Shown here: piece after piece, positions 27,824-38,171 of the stretch | Numbering within the stretch: position 1 is the first letter of the stretch | How the letters are laid out: every line of letters starts with the position of its first letter | Assembly (NCBI RefSeq): GCF_009389715.1 | Contig: NC_052401.1 | Location: 3,197,530-3,261,529 of the forward strand | DNA: 64,000 nucleotides | Reading direction: 5' to 3' | Source: Phoenix dactylifera | Taxonomy: Eukaryota > Streptophyta > Magnoliopsida > Arecales > Arecaceae | Notes under the pieces: model-generated | What the model was told of the DNA's origin: nothing | Databases searched by the model: none | What the model saw: only the letters and a program-made list of their open reading frames with translations | Program-made: the position numbers and the translations under genes

Positions 27824-28650
27824 TTATCCAAAGAACATGATAGTTAAATATTGTAGAAGAAATTTCACAATGAAACCCAATGTAATCCAAAGAAGAATCT
27901 CAAGTAGAGTCACACCAGTGCCGTTCACCAACCCAGAGGTCCCCCGTTGCTCATCAGCCTCTTCCACAAATCTAAATATATCATTCAATACATTACCACC
28001 TTTATCCTGGGTGGCAAGGAAGAAAGACTGAATGAAGCTTCTCCTGATGTTTTCCTTCCCTATGAGGTACCCAGTTATGAGGACGAGCACCCCACTATCA
28101 AGCGGTTCCTGAGCATCCACCACCTTTATCTCCGCCCCGAACTCTCTATAGTCCATAGACAGTATCTTCTCGTTGATCGCCTTCCCATCAATCCAACCAT
28201 GCAACAGAAAAACCAATTAAATCAGAAAAGAAAAACCCGAAGCAAGAATTGCCATCAAGCACGATCAATCTTCATTTTTTTCTTATTTTTCTCTACTTTC
28301 TCTCATCAATGAAATTCAAAGATGTTAAATTCCTGCAAGAAACAAGGACAAGCTTACTTGCATGGTGGTGATCGAACTCATGAACCCTGAGCCTTTGGCT
28401 GGCCGAGCTTACTGTTCCCCAGGTAGAAGCGGTAGATGAGCTCTGGAGACTGGTGAAGGATATGGTGGTATTGGTGAACAAAGACGTTCCCAAGCTACCA
28501 ACAATCCAATAAATCAGATAGCAATGAACCTTTCTTCGCATTCTTAAATCAAGAAGAAGAAAAGTAGAGCCCAATCGGATTGAGACGCTTACCCCTTGAG
28601 CAGAGGGGGGAGATCCGCTGGGAGCCGACTGCTTGGAGGTCGTGCCGTGA
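27824..28650 (-). pseudogene. Captured G3BP/NTF2-domain gene fragment inside CACTA copy C
   Basis: Near-identical to the copy B fragment; its 130-residue NTF2 reading frame is the same. Introns retained, RRM missing. Confidence 0.65.
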
Positions 28651-28971
28651 GTCGAAGGTCAACAAGAGCTGGAATAACCCTAGTTCGCTGGGAAATGGAG
28701 CGAGTGCCGTGCATCAATGGAAAGAGTCACGGATTGATCCATCTAGCCCCTAGTATCGGATCCAAGGAGGGATTGGAGTTAAAAGTCGCGAAAATATGGT
28801 TTTTCTCCTTCGATCCGTCGAGCGCTCCCAAGGGCTTGAGGTGAGAGAGGAGAGCCATCTCTTCAGCGACACAATCCGCTTCGGGGGAAAAGGGGGAGGA
28901 GGAGAACGAGGCCGTCGAAGAGGGGGAGGAGAAGGAGGATGAAGCGGGGGAGGACGAGAAGGAGGCCATCG

Positions 28972-29905
28972 TTATTGTTGTTGGCTATCATTGTTGTTGT
29001 AGTTCTTAATACCATCATAAATAGCTTGAATGACCTATATAAATATAAATTGAGATTCATTTTGATGCATTTTTTTGTTTCAAATTGCTCCATTCATACA
29101 AACAGGGTAAAGAAGAGAATTTATGCATTAATTGGTTTAATAGGTTATAGATTGAGAATTTTTCAAATCAAAAAATCGTTCAATGATCTACCCATCGTTC
29201 ACGAGCTATAGGATGATGTCGATGATTTACCACTATCATCATCGTCATTGTTTCAGTTGTTGTTGCTGCTCTTGTTGTTGTATATAGCTTGTATGGCATC
29301 TATAAATATAAATTGGAATTTGCTTCTTTTTTTAATTTCAAGTTTCCCATTCATTTAAAGAGGGGTAAAGCAGGGAAATTATATTAAACCGTTTAATAGG
29401 TTACCAATTTTAAGATTTTCTAAATCAAAAAAAAAATCCTAAGATAGTAGAAGAAAAATAAGAGAGAGAGAGAGAGATTAATATGTATTTTTATGTAAGA
29501 GAGAGAGAGAGATTGCAAACATAGAAAGAGGGTAATGTAGAAAGAGAGGAGGTGAATCCGGCAAACATATGCCAGGGTGCTATGAGGAGTTCTAATCAGC
29601 ACTTGTAGGGAGAAAAGGCATTTAATCGATGATACTATATAAGATTTAGAATTTATATCATGCACTTATAATGATTTGAGGAGATAGAAAATTAGTTAGG
29701 AAGAATGACTTGATGTGCTTTACTGTATTTATGGAGTATATATATGAATATATAAGCATAATCCAATATAATTCAAATTCCATAACTTTTGGGATAGCTA
29801 GATAGACAAGTTCCTTGATATTAGGAATATCCAATATTTGATTATATAAGGGATTTTATGATTATATGGACTATAATATGGAATTGGATTCCAATATTTA
29901 TATTT
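28972..29905. repeat. Second copy of the YUCCA 3' flank inside the CACTA remnant (unit C)
   Basis: Paralogous to 26,029-26,985 in the same unit, with a GA microsatellite near 29,460-29,511. Non-coding. Confidence 0.75.
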
Positions 29906-29916
29906 TTTCTATGGTA

Positions 29917-32138
29917 TATCAACAACTGACAATATTCTTTTCTCATTATGTTCTCATATCAACAACAATTGCAAATTAAATATACAAATATGTCAAACAT
30001 AAATGAACAACACATGAAAAATGAAGGAACATAGGTCGGGCTTTAATCCCTGGCCCAAGCCCGGCCCATTTACAAAACGTGCCTATTTTCTCGTCCTTGC
30101 CCAACTTGCCGTGCCTAAAATATTGGTCCAAGCTTGCCCAAACAGCTAAGCGAAGCAGCCTTGATGCGACGGAAGGTCCTTCTTCTATCTACATTAAAAA
30201 GAATTTAAAAAAAAAAGGCGAAGCAAACTTCATCACCTCTCCCTCATCCCTTTTGTTGGGCCTCTCCTCTAATTCCTCCTCATTTTTATTAAAGCAATCC
30301 TCTAGCCACTTTGCTTTTCAATCGTCCATCACACGTCCCAGCCACGCCTAATTCTTTTAGGGAACAGCCCATACGCCCTTGCTGGCCCATTAGCCAAGTC
30401 GGCCCACTCACCAACCCAAGATGCAGCATGTTATACGGGCCAATTCTTTTTCTTTTTTTTTCGAGCTTGGACGAGACAATCTCAAACTGGCTAGGAAATT
30501 GATGAGTCGAGGTCGAACTAGATTCTCTTTGCCCAACTCCGGCTCGAGCCGGAATGTTCGTTGCTTCCAAGCCAAGAATATTGAAGCCTAGCTCGCTCAT
30601 GTTCAACTTGTTTATATCCTTACCGAGATGCAAACTAATGTCCTCCTGTGGATATGTGTGCCTTTTTACCGTCAGAAAATCCACTATAAAAGAGGGAGAT
30701 GGTGACACTTTCGTTTGCATTTTTTTTAAGGATCTAAAAATGGTTGAAAACCAAGATGGGCCATGGATTGGATCAAATCTAATATTCCCTTGTGCAGTCA
30801 TAATAATTAAAAAAATGAAATTGTAATATTTCCATCTCTTACTAATAATATGCGCGAAAGATTATGAGTTATATGTACCTAAGTCTAAATCAGCTCTATG
30901 AAACATAACAACATATGTTATCTGTTTTTTTTTTGTCAAGAAGACACCAACTAGATAAGCTCATATGCCGATGTCTTGTCGATGAAAATTGGAAGCCATA
31001 TGAGATGTCAATTAAATTTAAACCCTTTTTTCATTTTATTACCATTGCTTATAGTCATTATATCTGCTTCCTTTTATTTGATGTAGATTGTTTCTAGTTC
31101 TTAATCCAAAATCCCTTCTTTTTTAACATTACTTGGGTAGGTATCATGGTCAACTTCTTATTTCTTTCTATTTTTTGACGATCAGAAGGAATGAAGCCCT
31201 CTATATTTGATGAATATGCAAACAGCCAAGTTCATCGGCCTTTGCAAGATCTCAAATCTTCCCCCATGTACGGTCCAATATTTTAAAGTTCAAAACTCGG
31301 TAAACAACAATCTTGATGGAGAAGGCAAAGAGAGTGACAACCAACGTTTAATCTTTCATATTCACATGAATCTTGATGTAGTGAACTTTGCTGTGCGATG
31401 CCTCGAGTTGTGTGACCCTCATCATCCAATGGCCATACAATAACCACATGATGCGACCTCAGAGTGCAGCGCATGAATTTGTTGAATGATTGGTGGACTG
31501 GTAAACTATCGAATACAGAAAGGATATCATAGTTTTCCATCAAAAAAAAAAAAAAAGGAAGAGGAAAGCATAACATAGTTATATATGCTTTCAAATTCTA
31601 CAGCAAAACCTTGTCTGCTAAAGGGACAGACAAAAAAAAAAAAAAGCACAGTTGCAACTTGAGTGAACAAAAAAATTCAAAAACAAAAATTATGAGCAAC
31701 ATATAATGGAATTTGGTAATTATCAAGCATATTTCAAGGTTTTGCATCTACGGTTTATTTCAATCATCTATTTGCTTAGCAACCAGAGTTTCTTATTCAA
31801 TTAAGTTTTATAGTGCAGGTGTGTCTCCCTTCCTTTTTTTTAAAAGGGATATGGCCATTTCAAAGATTAAAAAATAGAAAGTTCTGCTTTTACTAATTTT
31901 GGTGAAATTATTGCCAATCTTATCCATATACAAGATAGAGATGGATATTGACCATGGTCATTACTAGATTTAGTGAAATAATAGCAAATATTAAACCATT
32001 TCAAAAACAAAAAGGGATATTGGTGCATGTATATAAGCAGGAGGATGCAATGGGGTCGGCAAGTGGGATAATTTAGGGTGACATTCGCGACACCATCCTT
32101 CTAGCCAATTTGAAGCCTTTGATCTCATCAAGGTTACA
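29917..32138 (+). promoter_or_regulatory. Long upstream region of YUCCA copy D (uninterrupted flank)
   Basis: This interval is collinear with 38,172-40,545 before copy E. In units A and B the part from about 30,169 to 31,690 is missing and the broken retroelement sits in its place. The last 450 bp match the promoters of B and C; TATATAAG lies at 32,030-32,037, 109 bp before the ATG. The frame at 30,289-30,801 (- strand, 170 residues) has no recognisable domain and is not conserved in the sister copy, so I do not call a gene. Confidence 0.55.
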
Positions 32139-33809
32139 ATGAAGAAGGAGGTGCTGATCGTGGGAGCTGGTCCATCAGGCCTTGCCACTGCTGCATGCCT
32201 AAACATGTTTTCCATTGCAAACATCATACTAGAGAAAGAGGATTGCAGTGCTTCTCTTTGGAGGAGGAGGGCATATGATCGTCTGAAGCTTCACCTTGCC
32301 AAGCAATTTTGTGAGCTGCCGCACATGCCTTACCCTAGCACGTTTCCAACCTTCATACCCAAGGATCAATTCATCCAGTACTTGGATAACTATCAAGCAC
32401 GTTTCAAGCCGAATATTGTTTATTGCACTGTTGTTGATTCCGCTAATTATGACAAATACAAAGGAACATGGAGCATAATGGCTTGGGACAAGGTCACGGG
32501 GGAGGTCAAAGAGTACACGGCAAAGTTTCTGGTCGTGGCCACCGGAGAGAACGATGAAGGGATGATACCAGATATCCCGGGTTTGAAGACCTTCTCTGGG
32601 GAGGTCGTCCACTCTTCTTTTTACAAGTCGGGGGCTGCTTACGCTGGCAAAAATGTTCTTGTTGTTGGAAGCGGTAACTCAGGCATGGAGATTGCTTATG
32701 ATCTCTCAAACTTTGGAGCAAAAACCGCCATCACCATCCAAAGCCCGGTAACTAGATTTACCTTGAAACATGCTCGACATTAGTATTACAATTAGTTTTA
32801 TAGGGGTTTGTATGTTTTATATAAGTAGTTGTATCCAATATTTCATACTTGCAAATATAATCAATATCATGCTAGAAATACACAACAGGTTGGATTTGCT
32901 ATATTTTTAACACCATATGCCCCTTATAAAAGTACGGTGCAACTAAGGATAATCCATAGGTGTTGTATTTTATTAGTTAGAACATATTTGTCTAGTAGAT
33001 GTAATTTTGCTTTTGGGCTCTTGTAACAGTTCCATGTGATGACCAAGGAGTTGATATACATGGGGATGGTTTTAGTAAAATACCTCAATGTTCGTTTGGT
33101 GGACACCTTACTTCTTATGCTTAGTAATCTCAAATACGGAGATTTGTCCAAGTATGGGATTACAAAGCCAAAACTAGGCCCTCTCTCTCTTAAGATTGCG
33201 ACCGGTAGATCATCAGTTATTGATGTTGGTACTATAGCAAAGATCAAAAGCGGTGAGATTCAGGTAACTATTTCACTTTTTTTGACGAGCCAAAATCCCA
33301 AATTATTTATGCTATTTTACTTTCAATTAATTTCTTCATAATATCATGCAAGAGATAGGCCAAGTAATTCGCATGTGCCTGATTTTGATGACGTTTGTTT
33401 TGCATGTGTTTATTGAATAGGTTGTCAAAGGGCCATCGAGAATACAAGGCAATGAGGTACTTTTTACCGATGACAAGTCATATCAGTTCGATGCAATAGT
33501 TTTTGCAACCGGCTATCAAAGCAAAGTAAAAAAATGGTTAAAGGTATAAGGAAATTGTCAATTGATTTTTTATCATTGGATGTAATTCTTTTCATTTAAC
33601 TTACTTGGGCTATAGTTCACAAAACTAATATATGGATGTAGGATGATTTTGGTCTCGTTGGCCTAGATGGGTTTCCCATAGCAAAATTTCCAAACCACTG
33701 GAAGGGAGAAAATGGGCTATACTTTGCTGGGTTTGCTAGAAGCGGATTGGCCGGAATCTCCATGGATGCAAAAAACATTGCTGATGATATAAACATGGCT
33801 TATTATTGA
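32139..33809 (+). CDS. YUC: YUCCA-type flavin monooxygenase, copy D
   Basis: Exons 32,139-32,747, 33,030-33,263, 33,421-33,543 and 33,642-33,809 encode 377 residues. Compared with B and C there are three changes: Pro27 to Ala after the first FAD motif, Cys to Trp in the SIMACDK stretch, and Arg to Lys in the ITRPKLGP stretch. All FAD and NADPH motifs (GAGPSG, GSGNSG, FATGY) are intact, so it should be active. Unlike B and C it keeps the full 2-kb upstream flank, so its regulation may differ. It is followed by the complete CACTA element. Confidence 0.92.
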
Positions 33810-35286
33810 TGTACCCACAACTTGTGTTTCATATGATGATGAGGATAATCAGTATCGCCTTAATTATAATTATCATCACCGTCGTTATTGTTGTTGGCTA
33901 TTATTGTTGTTGTAGTTGCAATTCTTACTGCTATCATAAATAGCTTGAATGACTTTTATAAATATAAATTGGGATTAGCTTCAATGCACTTTTTTTGTTT
34001 CAAATTTGTCTATTCATATAAACAGGGGTAGAGAATAGAATTTGCGCATTAATTAGTTTAATAGGTTATCGATTAAGAATTTTTCAAATAAGAAAATCCT
34101 TTAATGATCTGCCCGTTGTTCATGAGCAATAGGATGGTGTCGATGATTTATTACTATCATCATCATCATTGTTTCAGTTGTTGTTGCTGCTCTTGTTGCT
34201 GTATATAGCTTGTATGGCATCTATAAATATAAATTGGAATTTGCTTCATTTTTTTATTTCAAGTTCCCCCTTCATTTAAAGAGGGATAAAGCAGAAAATT
34301 TATATTAAACCGTATAATAGGTTACCAATTTTAAGATTTTCTAAATCGAAAAAAAATCCTTAGATAATAGAAGAAAAAGGAGAGAGAGAGAGAAATTAAT
34401 ATGTGTTTTTATGTAAGAGGGAGATAGAGATTGCACACATAGAAAGGGGGTAATGGAGAAAGAGAAGAGGTGAATCAGGCAAACGTATGCCAGGGTGTTA
34501 TGAGGAGTTCTAATTCGCACTTGTAGGGAGAAAAAGCGTTTAATCGACCGTATTATATAGGATTTAGAATTTGAATCCTGCACATATAATGATTTGAGGA
34601 GATAGAAAATTAGTTAGGAAGAATGACTTGATGTGCTTTATTGTATTTATGGAGTATATATATGAATATATAACTATAATCTAATATAATTCAAATTTCA
34701 CAATTTTTGGGATAGCTAGATATACAAGTTCCTTGATATGAGGAATATCCAATATTTGATTATATAAGGAATTTTATGATTATATGGACTATAATATGGA
34801 ATTGGATTCCAATATTTGTCCTGATTATAGACAGTACAAACATAAAAATGTATCCACTGATTGTCCATGATTGTAGGGTGCATTGACATGGTAATTAATC
34901 ATGTTTATGGAGAGATGAGAGTATGCATATTTAACTAGGTTGCCTAATACAGATATAGAAAAAAGAATTCTACAAGTATAGAAATAAATTCCAATGATTG
35001 TGGAAAGATAAGGGCAGACAGAGATATGTGAGGATGTTTGTTAGAGACAACAGCTAGTAGACCTATCATAGGCCAAGCTAAGCTTTGCCCAAAGGTCAAT
35101 ACAATTAACTTAGATTAGGACCCTTAGCCAGGCCCAGCTTTCAATCCTACATTTTGGCTAAACCCTAGGTGTTACTTGGATTTTGGGCTTCAGATTGGAT
35201 CTCAAACTTCCCTGCCATTTTTTATTTTTTTAAATATCAAAATATTTAAAATATTTTAAATATACTAAACATTAATGATAAAATAT
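33810..35286. other. 3' flank of YUCCA copy D, no gene
   Basis: Single, unduplicated version of the YUCCA 3' flank, extending to the CACTA insertion site. The pre-insertion target is AAATATTAT. No protein-like frame. Confidence 0.7.
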
Positions 35287-35799
35287 TATCACTATAGAAA
35301 AATACTTTTTTGGCATTTTTAGAGCCTATACTGATGCTTATAAACGTCGGTAATTTTGGCGCAGACGCTTTCAAAAGCGTCGGATAGGTGGAAGTAGAAA
35401 CTTTTTTTGCCGATACTTTTAAAAAACGTCGGTAAAAACCGAAAATAGGCCGACGCTTATAAGCATCAGGCTTATCCAGGCTTTGCCGCCGCTAACAAGC
35501 GTCGGCCTTTGCCAATGCTTATCAGCATCATTAGAGTTAATTTTTCTGCAAAAAAATTATTTAAAAAAAAATTAAAATGTTGTTTCCATTCCAAGAAGCA
35601 TCCTACGTTTCCATTCCTGAACTAAAACTTGATGCTGAGGGAGAACCAGAAAAAAAATAAAGAAACAAAGAAAGAATTCATTACAATTTGTCCAAAGAAC
35701 ATGATAGTTAAATATTATAGAAGAAATTCCACAATGAAACCCAATGTCATCCAAAGAAGAATATCAAGTAGAGTCACACCAGTGCCATTCACCAACCCA

Positions 35800-36508
35800 G
35801 AGGTCCCCTACTCCTCATCAACCTCTTCCACAAATCTAAATATATCATTCAAGACATTACTACCTTTATCCTAGGTGGCAAGGAAGAAAGACTGAGTGAA
35901 GCTTCTCTTGATGTTATCCTTCCCTGTGAGGTACCCAGTAACGAGGAGGAACACCCCACCATCAAGCGATTCCTGAGCATCCACCGTCTTCTTCTCTGCC
36001 TCGAACTCTCTGTAGTCCATAGACAGTATCTTCTCGTTGATCGCCTTCCCATCAATCCGACCAAGCAATAGAAAACCAATTAAATCAGAAAAGAAAAACC
36101 AAAAGCAAGAATTGCCATCAAGCAAGATCGATCTTCATTTGTTCCTTATTTTTCTCTACTTTCTCTCATCAATCAAACTCAAAGATGTTAAATTCCTACA
36201 AGAAACAAGGATAAGCTTACTTGCATGGTGGTGATCAAACTCATCATGCCCTGGTCCTCTGGGCGAACGAGCTTGCTGTTCTCTAGGCAGAAGTAGTAGA
36301 CGAGCTCCGGAGACTGGTGAAGGATATGGTAGTATTGGTGAACAAAGGCATTCCCAACCTACCAACAATCCAATAAATCAACATAGCAACGAACCTTTCT
36401 TCGCATTCTGAAATCAAGAAGAAGGAAAACAAAGCCCAATCGGATCGAGACGCTTACCACTTGAGCAGAGGGGGGAGATCTGCCAGGAGCCGACTGCTTG
36501 GAGGCCAT
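35800..36508 (-). pseudogene. Captured G3BP-like gene fragment (NTF2 domain) inside the complete CACTA element
   Basis: Three exons are visible with proper splice borders. Exon 1 is 36,458-36,508 (MASKQSAPGRSPPSAQV, donor GTAAGC). Exon 2 is 36,221-36,358 (46 codons, VGNAFVHQYYHILHQSPELV through LITTMQ, donor GTAAGC). Exon 3 runs from 36,044 to about 35,800 (AINEKILSMDYREF, TVDAQESLDGG, RSFTQSFFLAT). The order and residues match the N-terminal NTF2-like domain of plant G3BP proteins, which act in RNA granules. A TAG replaces the Gln codon after FFLAT (35,872-35,874), and the RRM part is absent. Retained introns show DNA-level capture. The sequence before exon 1 is probably captured 5' UTR. Confidence 0.8.
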
Positions 36509-36619
36509 GCCGCGAGTCGAAGGTCGACAAGAACCGGAACAAACCCTAGTTTGCTGAGAAATGGAGCGAGCGTCGTGGATCAACAAAAAGAGTCACGGAT
36601 CGATCCATCCAGCCTCGAG

Positions 36620-37857
36620 GGTCGGATCAAAGGAGGGATTGGAGTGAAAAGGCGAGAAAATTTGGTTTTCCTCCTTCGATCCGTCGAGCACTCCCAAGGG
36701 CTTAGGATGAGAGAGGAGAGCCATCTCTTCGGCGGCACCGTCCGCTTTGAAGGAAAAGGTGGAGGAGGAGAACGAGGCCGCCGGAGAGGGGGAGGAGAAG
36801 GAGGACGAAGAAGGGGAGGACAAGAAGGAGGCTGCCAAGGGGCAGGAGGAGAGGGGGAGGCGGAGGCTCCTTTGGATCGAGTGCTTAAATTGATGGATAT
36901 GAAAAGGGTCAGAGGGTACTTGAGGGAAGAAATGGGTCCCAACTAGAGCTGATCACGGGCCTTCTGGCCCGCCCAGCCCGGTCCGAATTTTTTCGGGCTT
37001 GGACATTAAAAAAAGGCCCATGGGTCGGGCCTGGGCAAGAAAAGCGGCCTGACCAAAAAAATCAGGCCGGGCCTGGTCGGGCCATTCTGGCCCATTTCCA
37101 GATTCCAAACAAAGAAAAAATCGGGCTTGTCGGGTCGGGCCTATCGGGTCGGGCCGGGCTAAACGGGCCTAGAACCATATTTATAAAGTCGGGTCGGGCC
37201 TGGACAAAAATTTAAGCCCGACAGTCGGGCCGGGCCAGGCCTGGGCATAGCCATCGTGCCTAATTTCTGCTGTAGAGCCCGGCCCGAGCCCGGCCCGGCC
37301 CGAGTTTTGATCAGCTCTAATCCCAACGAAGCTTTTTTTTTTTTTTAAGCGTAGGAAGGCTCCCGCCTATGCTTTATATAAAGCGTCAGTACCTTCTATT
37401 GTCTTTGGTTTCCTACGATACTTTTTAAACTTCTATCGTATTTTCTAACGCTATTTAAAAACATCGATAAATTTTGGCGCACCAGCCAAATTGCTGATGC
37501 GCCTCCCTAGCATCAGCAATTGGGTGTCCACTGCCTAGGGATCAAAGGAGGGATTGGAGTGAAAAGGCGAGGAAATTTGGTTTTCCTCCTTCGATCCGTC
37601 GAGCACTCCCAAGGGCTTGGGGTGAGAGAGGAGAGCCATCTCTTCGGCGGCGCCGTCCGCTTTGAAGGAAAAGAGGGAGGAGGAGAACGAGGCCGCCGGA
37701 GAGGGGGAGGAGAAGGAGGATGAAGAAGGGGAGGACAAGAAGGAGGCTGCTGAGGGGGAGGAGGAGAGGGGGAGGCGGAGGCTCCTTTGGATCTAGTGCT
37801 TAAATTGATGGATATGGAAAGGGTCAGGGGGTATTGAGGGAAGAAATGGATCCCAAC
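36620..37857. repeat. Internal tandem duplication within the CACTA element
   Basis: The block 36,620-36,942 (GGATCAAAGGAGGGATTGGAG to GAAGAAATGGGTCCCAAC) recurs at 37,536-37,857. The units include the purine-rich GAGGAGGAGAACGAGGCCG stretch. Excluding the nested miniature element, the period is about 0.53 kb. Confidence 0.75.
36944..37319. mobile_element. hAT-like miniature inverted-repeat element nested in the CACTA element
   Basis: Terminal inverted repeats are TAGAGCTGATCA (36,944-36,955) and TGATCAGCTCTA (37,308-37,319). TCCCAAC lies on both sides (36,937-36,943 and 37,321-37,327); counting one further base gives an 8-bp duplication with one mismatch, the hAT pattern. The interior is rich in GGGCC/GGCCC runs. 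About 376 bp, non-coding. Confidence 0.8.
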
Positions 37858-38171
37858 GAAGCTTTTGTTTTTTTTTTTTTTATAAGCGTATGTTTCTATT
37901 TTAGTTTCCGATGAAGCTTTTAAGCCTCTTTTAAGAAAAGCTCCTGCCCATACTTTTTATGAAGCGGAGGTATTGCTTTATTGTTTTTGGTTTCCGATGA
38001 TGCTTTTTAGCATTGTCTGAGTTAGGCTTCCACCGATGCTTTAGAAAAAATGTCAGTATTTTCCAATGTTATTTAGAAACGTCGATAAATTTTGGGGCAC
38101 CAGCCAAATTGCCGATGCTCCTCCCTAGCGTCGGCAATTGGGTGTCATGAATTTGCGTTTTTCCTATAGTG

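Larger units (their letters stand above)
27424..29916. mobile_element. Rearranged CACTA transposon remnant, copy C
   Basis: Same layout as the copies in units A and B: subterminal repeats, antisense G3BP-like exons (27,824-28,650), a second YUCCA 3' flank from 28,972, and a right-end remnant TTTTTTCTATGGTA. No transposase. Confidence 0.75.
35290..38171. mobile_element. CACTA (EnSpm-like) DNA transposon with both ends and target duplication
   Basis: The left terminus CACTATAGAAAAA (35,290-35,302) and right terminus TTTTTCCTATAGTG (38,158-38,171) are inverted repeats. Both are flanked by TAT (35,287-35,289 and 38,172-38,174), the 3-bp target duplication expected of CACTA elements. Subterminal regions carry many GATGCTTATAA..CGTCGG motifs in both orientations (35,330-35,530 and 37,350-38,150). 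Length is 2.88 kb with no transposase, so it is non-autonomous. It holds a captured G3BP-like gene start in antisense, an internal tandem duplication (about 36,620-36,942 and 37,536-37,857) and a nested hAT-like miniature element. Confidence 0.9.

Noticed and set aside
30289-30801. 170-residue - strand frame before YUCCA D
   Set aside because: No domain recognised; the sister flank before copy E keeps only a broken version, and the start lies in ordinary flank sequence.
36580-36942. Pro/Ser-rich 120-residue - strand frame
   Set aside because: Low-complexity purine-rich strand, probably captured 5' UTR of the G3BP-like gene; not a separate gene.
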